From: Auriscalpium vulgare | Lineage: Eukaryota > Basidiomycota > Agaricomycetes > Russulales > Auriscalpiaceae | Assembly: GCA_019915015.1 (NCBI GenBank) | Contig: JAHBBC010000005.1 | Span: forward strand, 682,001 to 746,000 | Direction: 5' to 3' | DNA length: 64,000 bases | Part shown: positions 26,629-38,738 of the stretch, piece after piece | How the letters are laid out: each line of letters starts with the position of its first letter | How positions within the stretch are numbered: position 1 is the first letter of the stretch | Position numbers and translations under genes: made by a program | The notes under the pieces: generated by a model | What the model was told of the DNA's origin: nothing | Database searches by the model: none | The model's input: the letters and a program-made list of their open reading frames with translations, nothing else

Positions 26629-28037
26629 ATGCCAGAGACTGATTCTCACCGAAAGCGGTCGCGCTCGCCGTCGGACAACGAGCAGCAAAAACACCACAAA
26701 CGGGCCAACACCGGCGCTCCTGCCCATGCGGATGACTCGACCTCGCCCAACCCGACTTCGCCCTCATCGACTGTCCCTCCTGCGTCTACAAATGACGTAA
26801 CCATGACTGATACCCCCACCGACTCGGCCACAAAGTCTTCCTCTGAACCAGCAGACCCGATGGCCGCCACAGACCCTGCCTCCGCCACCACCTCTGCGCC
26901 CCCCTCCAATGCCTCCACCGCAACCCGCCCTCCGCACACATCCACATGCGCTGCCTCATCGTCACCCAGGACGCGTCCATCATCATCGGCAAGGCGGGCA
27001 GCCATGTCAATGAGATTCGCGAGAAGAGCGGCGCGCGCGTCATGGTCTCCGAGAGCATCCCAGGCAACCCCGAGCGCATCCTCAACGTCAGCGGTCCTCT
27101 CGACGCTGTCTCCAAGGTGCGAACTCCCCGCCTTCGCCGCACCGCATATTCCGGACTGACCCGGCCTTGCAGGCGTTGGGCTCATTGTGCGTCGCATCAA
27201 TGATGAGCCCTTCGACGTGCCTTCGGTGCCAGGCAGTCGCGCCGTCACCATCAAGTTCATGATACCCAACTCGCGCATGGGGTCGGTCATCGGCAAGCAA
27301 GGCTCCAAAATCAAGGAGATCCAGGATGCCAGTGGTGCCCGTCTCAACGCTAGCGAGGGTATGCTTCCGCTCCACAGAGGTAAGTTGCCCCGCGTCACTC
27401 TCGATTCTTCCACACGTGTGCTGACTTCTTGTCTGCAGCGCGTGCTGAGTGTTGCCGGCGTGGCGGACGCCATTCACATCGCGACGTACTACATCGGCAA
27501 TATCCTCATCGAGGCGCAGGAGCGCATGCCGTCCTCCTCCTCCTCTAACTCGACGTATCGGCCAACCTCCGGCTCCAACCGACGCCCTGCGGGTGGTTAC
27601 GTGGGCTCGTCTTACGTTCCCGGCTCCTCGGGGTCGAGTTATTCCAATCCATACATGCAGCCGGGGGCACCTTCCTCCCATGGTCAGCAGCTGCAAACCC
27701 AACAAATCTATATCCCAAACGACCTTGTTGGTTGCATCATTGGCAAGGGCGGAAGCAAGATTAATGAGATCAGGCATATGAGCGCAAGCCAAATCAAGAT
27801 CATGGAACGGGTGCGGGAGGTGTCGGGGTGAGCGGCGCTCCTGCGGGTGGTGAAGGGGAGAGACTCGTTGTGATCACTGGCCCGCCTGCGAATATCCAGA
27901 TGGCAGTGCAGCTGCTCTACCATGTGCGTCAACATTTATCCGGTTTTTGCATTGACTGATTGGTGTCATCACAACAGAGGCTGGAACAAGAGAAGCAGAA
28001 GCAGCTTCGCGCGCAGTCGCAGGGTGGGCCTGCTTGA
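26629..28037 (+). CDS. Triple KH-domain RNA-binding protein (PCBP/Rnc1-like)
   Basis: This is a cytoplasmic/nuclear mRNA regulator of the poly(C)-binding type. A basic nuclear-signal-like start (HRKRSRSPSDNEQQKHHKR) and a Ser/Thr/Pro-rich linker precede three KH domains: MRCLIVTQDASIIIGKAGSH, then TIKFMIPNSRMGSVIGKQGS, then QIYIPNDLVGCIIGKGGSKI. The GxxG loops are GKAG, GKQG and GKGG. A glycine/serine spacer (SSSSSNSTYRP, GSSGSSYSNPYMQP) separates KH2 and KH3. Frame breaks lie in a CA run at 26934-26940 before KH1 and near 27808 within KH3, each explained by one missing base. The stop is at 28035-28037. Confidence 0.85.
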
Positions 28038-29453
28038 AAAGCATTTTTTCTGGCTCCCGCGGATTGCCGATACAAGCAAAATTTCGTCCCAATCTGTGGC
28101 CCAAAGGCCAGCTTCCTTGCCTCGGCTTTCCCACTTTTTATCCGTTTTCTCGTATAGCACCCGTTCCAACATCTGACACGCTTCGTGTAACTCCAACTAA
28201 CACCTGCGAACTCACCTCACCATCTTAACATTACCCCATCCAATCCCATCCTCCACAAACCCACCTCCATGCCCCCTCCATGCATTTGCTCGTACCGATT
28301 CCTGCATCGCAATCTGCTTTCGAATTCGCAGCTACACCGTTTATGTCGTCTTTTAAGTATTAATGACCAGTCTGTTTGGGAGCTAAAAATGAAGATTCCC
28401 GCCACCTATAGGTAGTGGGTCTTGTAGTGCACTAACGTCCACTTTTTGGCTGCCCGATGCAAATCTGTCTTTCGCTGTCGCAACGGCTCACACCCTGCTC
28501 ACCTGGTAACCGTAACTTTGTCTTTGTTCCTCTCCTCTTCCTCGTCCATCGCGCCTTCGCGTCCTTATATCCTCGCCTCCGCTTCCCAATGCACGTCCAC
28601 ACACTCAACACACTCAACCATGATCAGCACCGTCAATGGCGTGGCTGCCACCGCCATGATCTATTCCTGCTCGCTCGCAACTACGACCCTGTCTGCCGGC
28701 TTTCTTGCCTCTTCCACACATGATATCTTACCCGTGCATTCCGACAGGTCCCTCTGCACCGGAACAACGAGCGTTGCAACCATCTGTGCTGCTTACCTTG
28801 ATACTAAATATCCCCTCGACAGCCTTGCCAACCCGCCAGGACCCGCCAGGTAAGTCACAGTCTCACCCGCTCTCAGCTTTGTGGCGCTAGCTTATTGCGC
28901 CCCGAACGCACCACTTGTCGGCAGGGTCCCTTCCCCGAGATGTGTACTCCAGCATGCATGCTCATCTGGATTTCGCCGCAAGTAGCGATCCTCTGCGACT
29001 ACGAACGTGACCGCCAATGCCAACACACCAAAGGTAGGCGACACTCAACACCACCCCTGCGAACACGCGAGTCGAAGTTCTTCTCTAGCACCGGACCCTG
29101 CACCCACGCATTCACTGCGCAGATCAAGCAGCTCCCCACCTTGCAAGAGCCGAGCTATTACATCTGTATGACGTTCTGCACTCTTTCCGACCTCCTGTTC
29201 TCATCACTGTACTCCCTCGACTCGCGGCGGGCCGGCGTTGACATCGCCGTGCCATTCTGGCTGACGTTCCTTTTACTGCGACATACATATGTACTGCAAT
29301 AACAGGATTCTTGTGTGATAATTCACATTGGCTCTCATACAGGGAGGCGTGGTAGCGGGTCCTGCCGGAGCGGCCCTACGCAATTATCGTGATTACATAA
29401 GTGAATGGTTTACTACCGCACCTCTTGAATCTTCACCAGCTTCACTCATCACC
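28038..29453. other. Long intergenic region; possible small membrane protein, no firm gene
   Basis: The left part is pyrimidine-rich 3' UTR and promoter-like sequence. An open frame from the ATG at 28620 (MISTVNGVAATAMIYSCSLA) has one hydrophobic span and could be a first exon. A frame at 28895-29302 has another hydrophobic C-terminus (VDIAVPFWLTFLLL). I cannot join them into a convincing protein and recognise no domain. Confidence 0.2.
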
Positions 29454-30584
29454 ATGGCGTCGATTCTCAAAGCACAAAAAAGAAACGCGTCCGCTGCGGA
29501 TGTGAAGGGGAAGGGAAAACGCAAGGCGGAAGACATGGACGAGGACGAAGGTGTAGACGAGCCCATTCTCAAGAGGAAGAAAAATAAGCAGCGCGTGCTG
29601 CTTCTCTCGTCGCGGGGTATCACGCATCGAATGCGACACCTCATGAATGATTTAGAGGCGTTGCTTCCTCAAGTCAAGAAAGGTACGTCGTGGTCCGTCT
29701 CTCCTGCGGCCGACGCAGTTCAACGATGGCGATGCAGACGCAAAACTTGACTCCAAGAACCATCTCAACCTCCTCCCTGAGCTCGCCGACCTCCATAATT
29801 GCAATAACACGCTCTATTTTGAGGCCCGTCGTCATGAAGATCTGTACTTATGGGCGGCCAAAACGCCCAACGGTCCGAGCCTGAAGCTGCATGTCAAAAA
29901 CGTGCACACCATGGACGAGTTGAAGATGACGGGCAACTGCCTCAAAGGCAGCCGAGGATTGTTGAGCTTTGATGCTGCATTTGAGGAGACGGAGTGGGGA
30001 CGTTTGACAAAAGAGGTTCTCACTCACGTACGTTTGACAGACGTACAACTCGAGTGGAGGTGAGCTTACTGCAATTTGTGCAGATATTCGGCGTCCCACC
30101 ACAGGCGCGAAAGGCGAAGCCTTTCATTGACCATATCATCACCTTCTCCATCCTCGACAGCAAGATTTGGTTCCGCAACTTCCAGGTACGCAGGCCTCGC
30201 GGCGCAAGTCTCGTTCCCGCTGACGCCGTCGGTCAGATTATGGAGAAAGATCCCTTACAGCCAAACGGGCCCGTTCAAACATCGCTGGTTGAGATCGGGC
30301 CGCGCTTTGTACTCACGCCCATCCGCATATTTGAAGGCGCTTTCAGCGGAGCCACGGTGTTTGCGAACCCTGGTAGGTTGCCGTATGCGCCATAAGGCTA
30401 CCATCAGTACACACTGACATTGCGCGCAGAATTTGTGACGCCTGCAGCTGTGCGGTCGGCCGTAAGGCGGGAGAAGGGATCCAAGTACAGAGAACGAAAA
30501 CTTGCGCAGTCCGAAAGAGCTGGGCGCAAGGAGGAGCGCAAATTAGACGAGGATGAATTGGCCGTGTCAAAAGTGTTTGCGTAG
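29454..30584 (+). CDS. brx1: Ribosome biogenesis protein Brx1 (Brix domain)
   Basis: A nucleolar factor for 60S subunit assembly. The start is MASILKAQKRN, followed by a lysine-rich nuclear signal (KRKKNKQRVLLLSSRGITHR) that enters the Brix domain: MRHLMNDLEALLPQVKK, LHVKNVHTMDELKMTGNCLK, GSRGLLSFD, HIFGVPPQARKAKPFIDHII, then FSILDSKIWFRNFQI. The C-terminal half carries LVEIGPRFVLTPIRIFEGAF and a basic/acidic tail. Four introns splice cleanly and no frame break is seen. The stop is at 30582-30584. Confidence 0.94.
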
Positions 30585-31231
30585 TGTGATGTGAGTGTAG
30601 CCTCTAGATTGCCTGTGCTCAGCTGATATTGCCGCCTGCAGGTATGACGTGCTACGCGTCCTGTTCGTTGTTGTCCATATGGCGGTACCGAGGTCTTCTA
30701 GTCTCGGATATTTCGGCAGACGTCCATATGAAGACAACAACGAGCAGACCACCCGATTGCATATTGCCGGCGCTGCGCGTGTCGTTACCACAATGGTGCT
30801 GACAATTGGCACAATGGTCGACAGGGCCGTACTTAACGGTATCATATATTCTTGATCACAGCCACAGCCGTGTCGCTTAGTCATTAGCGGTCACCTTATA
30901 CCTGAACCGATCACAAAAGGCGACGCGTGTTGGGAACAAAAGGAATCCCCGCGCGAGTAACCGCTGTTTGTTTTCACTGCGATATAGGGCGACGGTCGTC
31001 TGGATCTCGCAAGCACTAATCTGGGTCGCCATCAGGACCAGGTACGTAAGGCCCCAATATCCGTCGCCTTTGCACGAGCTTTCGTGGCCATCGCCTTTGT
31101 TCACAATGGCTTTTGTTCTCCTTTCGACCCTTGCTTTACCTCCATCATGCAGGATATATAGCACCGGATGCGGGACTGCATCGTCTGTGCCGCCCGCCTG
31201 CCCTTTCCTCACAACCTGATTTTCATCGACC
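30585..31231. other. Intergenic region, brx1 3' end to arrestin-like gene promoter
   Basis: No gene is recognised here. The minus-strand frame 30877-31311 overlaps the first exon of the next gene antisense and has no domain. The region should contain the brx1 terminator and the promoter of the arrestin-like gene. Confidence 0.35.
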
Positions 31232-32936
31232 ATGACGGTCACGATAGACATCTTCCCACTCTCGAGCACAATAGACATGCTTGGAGCCCCTGATGAATCG
31301 TAAGTCCACATCTCTTTGTCAACTTTGTCGGTGTCTTATGCGCTGGTATCCTGTTGAAAAGATCTGCATATTCGGTTTCTGGACATGTATCTATATCCCT
31401 GATCTCCACCGCCTCCTTGTTCGAGCGCCGACGCGCCATCCGCTTGCTTTTGCAGTCACTGGTCATCACATTTGAGGGTCAGTCTGAGCTGGTGACTCCG
31501 GAGACGGGTTACTCCGGAGTGCGCCTATGCAGTGTCTCCCAGGAGCTCGCTCCCGCCGACCCTATGGAGCTCAGCAACGAGGGACACGAGGATTCCGACA
31601 AACCTGTAACCTGGAATGTTGTCTTCAACGTGCCAATTCCTGGTTGGTTGCCTCCGACGGATGTCTTCGGTGACTGCCACGAATCGCCTCCGGGCACACG
31701 ATACACCCTGACGGCGGCAGCGAAATTTGCCCATGCCAACGAGCCCTCTGCCAGCTACTCCTGGTTATCGACCCTCTGCTCCCCTTTTCAATTCAGATCA
31801 AAACAGATCCATTCCCTGGCGCGGGAGATCATCCTAAATCGCTTCGCAGTCCCCCCAGCATCCACGCCCTTATCATCCCCCTCTTCGTACTCTCTCTGCA
31901 ACTATTCCATCTCGTCCATCGTGTCGACGGGGACCAAGAAAAATGGTTCGCCTATCCCCGCAGACGTCCTCTCGAAACTGCAGGTCATCGCGACAGTGCC
32001 AGAGCACGTCAGTGTAACGGACAATTCTATGCCATTTACTCTGCGCCTGCGTGCCGCGGACCTGTCCAACGAGGACGCCTCTAGGTTGTCAATTACCCAC
32101 TTCTCGATCGAGCTGGAACAGGTTGAAAAGCACCGGTACGTTGTCAAAGTCTTGGCTCTCTCCACGCTGTACCTGACGATCATCGCAGTTCGACAGCTGC
32201 TGCCTATGCTGCGAAATATCCGTTGCCTCGGGAACGTGCCCAGCCCCCGAATAAACCTCTGCGCGATCCTCATCCTGTCCAGGCGCTCTACGAAGTCGGC
32301 CTGCTCGTTCTTCCCCAGTCTCGTCATCACTCCATCGAAATCACGTCCTCCCTCCTCCCCGGCTGCCTGATGGCGCAGTATCCTCTGGACGGCACCGGAC
32401 ACATTTTCGATCGCTCCGATGATCTCGACGGAGAGCAATGGTACACGATGCAGACCGACATCCCCTTCGTCCATCAGTTGCCTGAGGTTGAGCGGTTTGG
32501 CGGCTGGATGGCGAACCCGCGTCTACGGCCGACAGGCCAAAGCCCATTTTTCGTTGTCAAGCACTTGATGCAAATCACCATCGCGTGCTCCTACCAAGGC
32601 GCGGAAGGCGGCCCATTGGCAACGGACGATTTGCGCTTTTCTGTCCCAATCAGCTTCGTCCGGCTGCGTCCTACCCCGATGGTTCTGCCTGTGCGAGTGG
32701 ACTCTTTGCAGACCACTGTCTCGCAATCGTCCGCCCTCTCAATCACGATGCCGCTCTCGCTGCCCTACAGCGCCCCCGACCTCCCGGCGTATTCACAACT
32801 GTATTATTCCAACGGTGACCGCAAGGTCGACTACACCGTTCCTCTTCCTCTCTACACGCCTTCCGCAAACTCGTCGGAGTCTTCACTCAGCCGTGAAGGT
32901 TCGGAGGAGCAAAAGGCGGATGGTCTCGAGGTATAA
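31232..32936 (+). CDS. Arrestin-like adaptor protein
   Basis: It probably has an arrestin fold acting in membrane-protein ubiquitination and endocytosis. Exon 1 (MTVTIDIFPLSSTIDMLGAP) joins SAYSVSGHVSISLISTASLF. Strands typical of arrestin N- and C-domains follow (VITFEGQSELVTPETGYSG, TWNVVFNVPIPGWLPPT, RYTLTAAAKF, SITHFSIELEQVEKHR, PFFVVKHLMQITIACSY). The C-terminus contains two LPxY motifs, LPAY and LPLY, in PAYSQLYYSNGDRKVDYTVP and just after it. Such motifs can recruit Rsp5-type ligases. Two introns; the frame is intact. The family assignment is by fold-like pattern, not by a signature motif. Confidence 0.6.
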
Positions 32937-33258
32937 AGATCGTACAGTCGATTCTTTGCACTTGTTTTTGACGCGTCTTCACCATTCGTTTCCGCTCACA
33001 CCTGCATTCAAACATTAATGTATCACCAAATTTTCCGACGTCGTTGTATATCACATTACCACACTCAAGATACTGTTTGTATGGTTAGATTGTCTTCCCA
33101 TTGTAGCTTTGATTCAGTCTTTACCATCCTGTCGTTCGTTGGTTTCGTTTTCGTGACGGTTAATCCATACCCATCCAGCTTCCGCGAGGTTGATCTTCGT
33201 GGTACAACTCAGAAATAGCAATACAACATTAATTCTACATTGTCCGCCAGACCTCTGG
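32937..33258. other. Convergent 3' flank of arrestin-like and phosphodiesterase genes
   Basis: These 322 bases are AT-richer than the coding DNA and lie between two converging stop codons. They contain no convincing gene and must hold both 3' UTRs. Confidence 0.4.
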
Positions 33259-33953
33259 TCAGTCAAAGACGTCCAGCGGTACAGTTTGCTTCCTCGGTGT
33301 CTCAAGCTTGATCTTCTCAAGTGGCGTCCAACCCTCCACCGGTCCGTCGCAATCTACAATCCAGATCTCGCTCCCCGAAAACCCGGACAGCCTCGTTATG
33401 GCGTTCAGGTCTGTATCTGCACGGGCCACCCCGCAGTCCAGCTCGACACCCTGCCCGCCGGCACCAGACACCACGACTCCCGAGCGCACCATCTCTTGCA
33501 GATACTCCTCCCGCTCGCGCGCGTCTTCGTCGGCGATGTAGTACAGTGAGAGGTGGGGAAATGCTGGGGTGTTCGGACTGTCCACGTCGCCAAGCGCCGC
33601 ATGGATATGCGTATGCAGCGCGGTAAGCTCGGTGGTAGGAAAGATAACGGCGTAGATGGAGCGGTAGTAGTGGTTGCCCGCGATGACGGCGGCGAACTGC
33701 ACTGGGAGGACAGGCTCCTGGTCCGGGATGGACGCGCGGAGCGTAGGCACGGATGTGGTCTCCGAGGGCACAGAGGCGAGCGTGATATGAGGGTGGAACT
33801 GCAGATATGAAGACGGGTGCTTGGGCTTAGGATGGCGCGACATAAGCGATTTGAGCTGGTTACTTTCGTCCGGGACGGGACGAGCCAGATAGCGATGCCT
33901 GGGCATAGAACATGAGTCGGATAAAACCAAGGCTCCAGGAGATCCATACCCAT
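33259..33953 (-). CDS. Cyclic nucleotide 2',3'-phosphodiesterase-like protein (2H family)
   Basis: It probably hydrolyses ADP-ribose 1'',2''-cyclic phosphate formed in tRNA splicing (Cpd1-like). The start at 33953 leads to GIAIWLVPS. The two His-containing motifs of the 2H superfamily are FHPHITLASVP and FPHLSLYYIAD. EIWIVDCDGPVEGW lies near the end, as in fungal Cpd1 proteins. One base is missing near 33875 between WLVPS and PDESNQLKSL. The start could be at 33947 instead. A 2'-5' RNA ligase-like relative is the alternative. Confidence 0.8.
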
Positions 33954-34466
33954 GTTACTGTGCTTATAGGCGATGGTATAACACTGGAGGCAAAGAATTC
34001 CAGGTAGTGGTCTAGAAGATCGCGTTACTGCTCCGGCTTGCTCAGCGAAGTCGAGGCACCTACGGGTACTGCCAGGGAGGAACCTCAGTGGAGGGATTTG
34101 GGATCTATCGATGGAAGTTCTGCACAATTTATAGATTCTTACCTTGGGACCTGCAGCACTAGAGTTATGCGTCGTGTGAAGCGTTGAAGTGAGGGTCCCG
34201 GCTATCCAAACCGATTACTACAAGACCTTCCTAATCGTACCTTTTCGTGTGTACGGCGGCGAACTTCATTCAGGTACTCAGCCTTGGCAAGCTTGAAGGA
34301 AGCGTTGTGACGCAAGGTGAGCGTCACTATCAGGTACATATAGTTGGTAAAGCACAGTGATTCGTTACACGATGTACAGCAAATACAGAACTCCATGCGT
34401 GCACCTCCGTTCCGCTCCATCTCGGTCAACCGGGAAACGAATGAGGAATCGTCTATTATTACCTCT
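33954..34466. other. Intergenic region without a recognisable gene
   Basis: This lies between the phosphodiesterase start and the DUF1776 stop, both on the minus strand. The short frames present here are low-scoring and overlap. It should contain the phosphodiesterase promoter. Confidence 0.35.
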
Positions 34467-36349
34467 TCATTTCGCACTCTCCTCACTCGTGCCCGACGTC
34501 GTCTTAAGACTCACCCAGCTGTCTCCCACACCCGCGCCATCGCCAGAGTTACTCTCGACGTCCGCCTCGGAGCCAGTCTCGGACGCATCGTGCTCCTCGT
34601 GCTCTGACGCAGACCCTGAGTCCGCTACGTCAGAATCAGATTTAGGGGACGGCCTGGCGGCTGTTGGGGTTACGGGAGGGGGCGGAGCGGTTGCAGGCAT
34701 TGCTCCAGGGATGGAAGGTGGGGGAGGTCGTATCGTGTTTCGCAGTAACATTAGGGCATGGGGGAACGCGACAATTGCGTCCAGGAGGATACTCGGCAGC
34801 AGAGATGCAATAGCATATGTTGTTGCTACAAACGAAGGCGTTAGCATTGATCGCGAAGAGCTCGGTACGGCACTTACCTCCCGCACCCAATGCATACCGA
34901 CTGCATCCAATCCACTTGAACATCGACCCGAGATTGATCGAGAAACCCGCGATAGAAATGGATCGCATGTGTCCGTACGTCACAACATCCACGGCACTGT
35001 TCACGAAGTCACGGATGTCTGTCGGCCGGCGTTGCACATCGTGTGCAAATCCTTCATCCAGAGTGGCCTCGAAGGCCGCTCCATATGCCAATTTCTCTGA
35101 AGGTGTCCAGGAGGTCATGTCTCGCCGTACATCGTGTGCGAGTAGCCTGCGCCTAGTCGTTAACGGTGTGTCCACCAATCCGACGTCAACAGAAATAACG
35201 TCAATAGGGGTGCTGGTCTCCGGCCCTCCTGTCAGATGGGCAATATTCAATTCGCGGCGCAAGATGTCCACGGCACGTATAGTCGCCGCGGCGCTCATCG
35301 CTTTGGCACCAGCGAAAGGAAGACCAACACATGCGTCGGCTGCGGGTACACAGAAGATGATGTTCTTTCGGCCCTTTCCACTGGCAATCGCGTCCCGAGT
35401 ACGTGCAGGGTTGGTTCGTAACAGGGGCAGCAGCGCCTGGATGACTTGCAAAGGCGTGATGTGCGTCGCGGTAAGGTAGGACAAGTAGTCGCTTTGCAGG
35501 TGGAGGTGTTCAAGAGGGGCTGCTGGAGGCGAACTGGGAGAGGAGAGACTGAGAAGAGAAACGATAGAGTGAATGTAAGGCAAAGACGCTGGGGTAGCGT
35601 GTGGGTCACCGGGGGCGTTCAGAGGGAACCGATGCGATAGGGACGAAGCGAGTGACCGAAGGAAAATGGGCACTGTTTCCGGCTGTGCAATCATCAGTCT
35701 TGATGCCTCCTGCGCCACGTACAGCCACTTGCCTGAGAGGGATCAAGTACCAAGGCCCGCACGAATCCATTGCACTTCTGTTCGAGATCCTCTGCGGCCT
35801 CTGGTGTGGCTGCACTGGCTATGACGATGAAATGGCTCTTCTCAAGGCCTTGAATCAACGCGAGAGCGAGCGGAGTGTCCCCTCCGAGTACGACTAGCAT
35901 GCGCAGACCGATCAGGACGATGCCATCGTGGAGAGATCATTGATGTACACACCTACAACCTGCCTCTTCTCAGTCGATACAGCACCACGAGGTTTGCGCA
36001 GTCGCCCATGACGCCTTTGCAGAGCGTTGTAGCCGACTAACAGCCCAAGGCCAAGCACGCTCGCGCCGATACCAGAGGCCTTCCATGGGTGGTCAGCGAT
36101 CCAGTCGGCCGATTTCTCGAGGACGGACTTCGGAGGCGGTGGCGGCGGTGGAGGGGGAGGAACCTCGAAGTTACCCAACCCTGGAATGTGGATCTCTGGG
36201 ATTGCTGGGCCGAAGCGCGAGACGTCCACCCAGAGTCTGTGGAGGGCCTCGGAGATCATGGGCATCTCGGCAGTTACGGAGACGAATGACTGGTAGACAT
36301 AGCCTTCAGCAGTTTCTATGTAGGACTGTATGTCCTCGACGGTGGGCAT
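34467..36349 (-). CDS. DUF1776 family protein with Rossmann-like fold
   Basis: Function unknown; the fungal family resembles short-chain dehydrogenases. It starts MPTVEDIQSYIETAEGYVYQ, then has a polyproline run and a membrane span (ASGIGASVLGLGLLVGYNAL). A nucleotide-fold start follows (VVLGGDTPLALALIQGLEKS), then ETVPIFLRSLASSLSHRFPL, YLTATHITPLQVIQALLPLL and IIFCVPAADACVGLPFAGAK. The C-terminal helix includes SILLDAIVAFPHALMLL and an acidic serine tail. The intron 35683-35732 begins with GC (AG/GCAAGT). All exons join without a frame break. Confidence 0.75.
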
Positions 36350-36583
36350 GGTAATCCTGATCGGTGGGTTCAAGGGGGAGGTCGGGTTGAAGCTTGCAGC
36401 GCTGCAGCGACGACGACGCGTCTCGGCCGGAGAATGCCGGCGTCCTGGATCGACTTGCATATAACTGTACTAAGCTACTCTGCAGTGTAACTCTATGGAT
36501 TCCCGCTGTCCTTTGCCAAATAAATATGTACCGTACCGTTAGATCTCCCTGGCACACCCACCGCCACGTCCCCCTACAGTGCA

Positions 36584-37543
36584 TTACCGAATATGCCGCG
36601 AGTTCAGCATCTGGATGATGCGCTGGTCCTCTGGATATCGCGACTCCCCTCCCCGAGCGGAACTACCGACGTCACGGAACCGAGGTGCGATGGCGCTCTG
36701 CAGCGATGGCAATGGAGTGGTCGAGTTGGCTGTGCGAGATGACGAGCCTTGCGGCGAGGTGCTCGTCGAACCGCGGCCATAAGGTGGGGGGATCCTGGCT
36801 GCGATCCAGCGTCCGAGTTCCTCGATCGCGCCTTCCCGCTGCGATACATTCCTATTGGGACGGTCACGCCGCGCAGCATGTGGTCCTGATCAACAGTAGG
36901 AATGCGCGGAAGATCCGCATACGTGAAGTAAGCCGTCAAGTGCCATTTTCTTGGCTTTGTGTTTGGATGTTCCAGAACATAAGCAGAATAGGCTTGTTTG
37001 ACAAGTCCGGTCGGGTGCTGTTCGCTGCGGTCATAATGGGACAGCGCTGGTGATGTAGCTCCTCCACGAGATATGCCGTCAACGAATCGAAAATTTCCCG
37101 GTCCACTAGTCGAAGTTGGCAGCGGAACCAAACGGGGACAATGGAGAGACGCACCGAGGTTGGTCATTTGCCTGATGTTCATCGGACGGCATCTTTTCGT
37201 CATAGAATAGGTATGGCTGTGTAAAAAAGACGCGTTCACTTATGTCGAAAACGATGACAACAGGTGTGCTTACTTCGCGCATCCGAGACTGGCTCCAGAC
37301 GCGGCCGTCCGTCCATCTTTTCAAGCCCAGGTCGTCGTCGCTCTCCTCCCATACGAATATCGCGCCGGAATGGATGAACATCGAGCGTTCAATTTCATTG
37401 AGGCGGCGAAGTACTGGCCTGAGCAGCCCTTGACGGACTGCTTCAAAGACAGCATGAGCATCTCGAGCGTCGCGGACGTGGAGGCGAGGATGCGTCGGCT
37501 GTTGCATGCTCGCTGTAGGGCTTAAAGGGTGGTATTCAGCCAT
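36584..37543 (-). CDS. WOPR-domain transcription regulator (Gti1/Pac2 family)
   Basis: This family includes morphogenesis regulators such as Wor1 and Ryp1. The first WOPR half contains DAHAVFEAVRQGLLRPVLRR, ERSMFIHSGAIFVWEE and LKRWTDGRVWSQSRM. The second half contains LVKQAYSAYV and KWHLTAYFTYADL. The C-terminus ends EDQRIIQMLNSRHIR, stop at 36584. Two frame breaks, each fixed by one base, lie near 37108 and 36832. The downstream frame after the second break gives a sensible Ser/Thr-rich tail, while the alternative ends earlier. It lies about 950 bp from the large transposon. Confidence 0.85.
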
Positions 37544-38022
37544 GGACGCGAGGGCTTTAAATTGCGGAGGAGGCCACTCCTACCGCCTGGGAACGCCTGG
37601 GTTCGTGAGATGGCTCGTAGGCGGGTAACGAGCAGTGTGCGTTTATGGGGAAGATAACGCGTGGTTCTCCACTGCGGCGTTCCACTCGGATGGCCCACGA
37701 GGATGGGCAGTCGAGAACTCGGCCATGCTAGTCTATTGATCTCCGGTCGATGCGAGGTTCTGACCTCATGCACAAGAGAATCCCCGCACCCGGGAACTCT
37801 ATGTAGAATATATGCGCGGAGATGAAAGCCTGGTAAATTTTCCAGGATAGTCACTTTCCCGCGTTCGCGAGAAGGCGGGAGCAAAAAAGACGGCATATGG
37901 GACACCCGCGGAAGTTATATCGGTAAGCATTTCTCCATGGCACAGGTAGCTCTCGAACTCACATCGACCTGTGCGTTTCCCTGGTGGAAGCAACCGGAAT
38001 ACGGGAAGCTCAATGTCTGTTC

Positions 38023-38491
38023 CTATGCATGATAGAGTTGCCAGCAGGCCGACGGGCTCGTCCCACACATAACAGGCGTGGGTTTACTTCTCTTACTCTT
38101 GTGGTCCTCGACCCGATGATCTATTGTCAGTGCTTGGCCTCGCAGACTGTCCAGCCACCAACGAAATCCAGCCCATTGGGGCGTGGTCTCATACCGACTA
38201 CGTGGCCCCGCCGTAATGATATATCCGTTGCTCACCCTTGAGCTTTGCGAAGCGCGTAGAGAAGAGTATTCGGGGAACTTTGCATCATATAAGGCAGGCT
38301 GATTGGCACGCGCGATGAGTCTGGGCGCAAAGCAAACATTACTGGCCTGACCTACTATGGGGACCGTTGTCTTGTACGAGAAGAACAGATCCCATGCACA
38401 CGAATGCGCGTGGTTGCGGCGATTGTTCTGCGTGCAGACTCGACTTCGGTTTGACATGAGTTCTTGGCCAGCCCCGAGTCTGTGATGCCAA
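38023..38491 (-). pseudogene. Downstream half of an open frame split by the transposon
   Basis: Together with 38492-38499 (the target duplication), this minus-strand frame continues the open frame of 45356-45621 in phase. It reads RWHHRLGAGQELMSNRSRVC and on through FAPRLIARANQPALYDAKF to at least ASQSSR, where an intron may begin. I recognise no domain. The real existence of the gene is an inference from the continuous frame and the start codon at 45621. Confidence 0.35.
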
Positions 38492-38499
38492 CGGCACAG
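38492..38499. repeat. Target-site duplication, left copy
   Basis: CGGCACAG here is repeated exactly at 45356-45363 on the other side of the transposon. An 8-bp duplication is typical of hAT, P and KDZ superfamily insertions. Confidence 0.9.
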
Positions 38500-38531
38500 A
38501 GGACCCCCGTAACTCATGCCAGGGGTATGAT
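38500..38531 (+). repeat. Left terminal inverted repeat of the transposon
   Basis: The repeat begins AGGACCCCCGTAACTCA and ends GGGGTATGAT. It matches the reverse complement of 45324-45355 at 31 of 32 bases, differing only at position 18 (T versus C). Confidence 0.9.
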
Positions 38532-38690
38532 CCGCCAAACGGGGTCAACTACCATTTTTTTTTGCGGCTCGCGACCCCTTCCAGCTACCATTCGCCCCTC
38601 AGACCTCCGTTTGGGGTCCGTAGCTACCACGGATAGGATCATAGCTTCAAAAAAATCGTAGTTTATTGTAAAAAGCTCCGCTTTGCGTGC
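38532..38690. repeat. Left subterminal repeat zone
   Basis: Just inside the left inverted repeat are AACTACC, AGCTACC and AGCTACC copies spaced about 30-50 bases apart, together with ACCCCTTCC/GGGGTC blocks. The same motif family recurs inside the right end at 45175-45323. Such arrays usually serve as additional transposase binding sites. Confidence 0.5.
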
Positions 38691-38738
38691 AGGCAGGAGG
38701 GGATGTACTACGGATGCGCAGAGGCCTGTCAAACTGAC

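Noticed and set aside
34357..35479. Long plus-strand frames over the DUF1776 gene
   Set aside because: They are antisense shadows of an intact, domain-bearing minus-strand gene.
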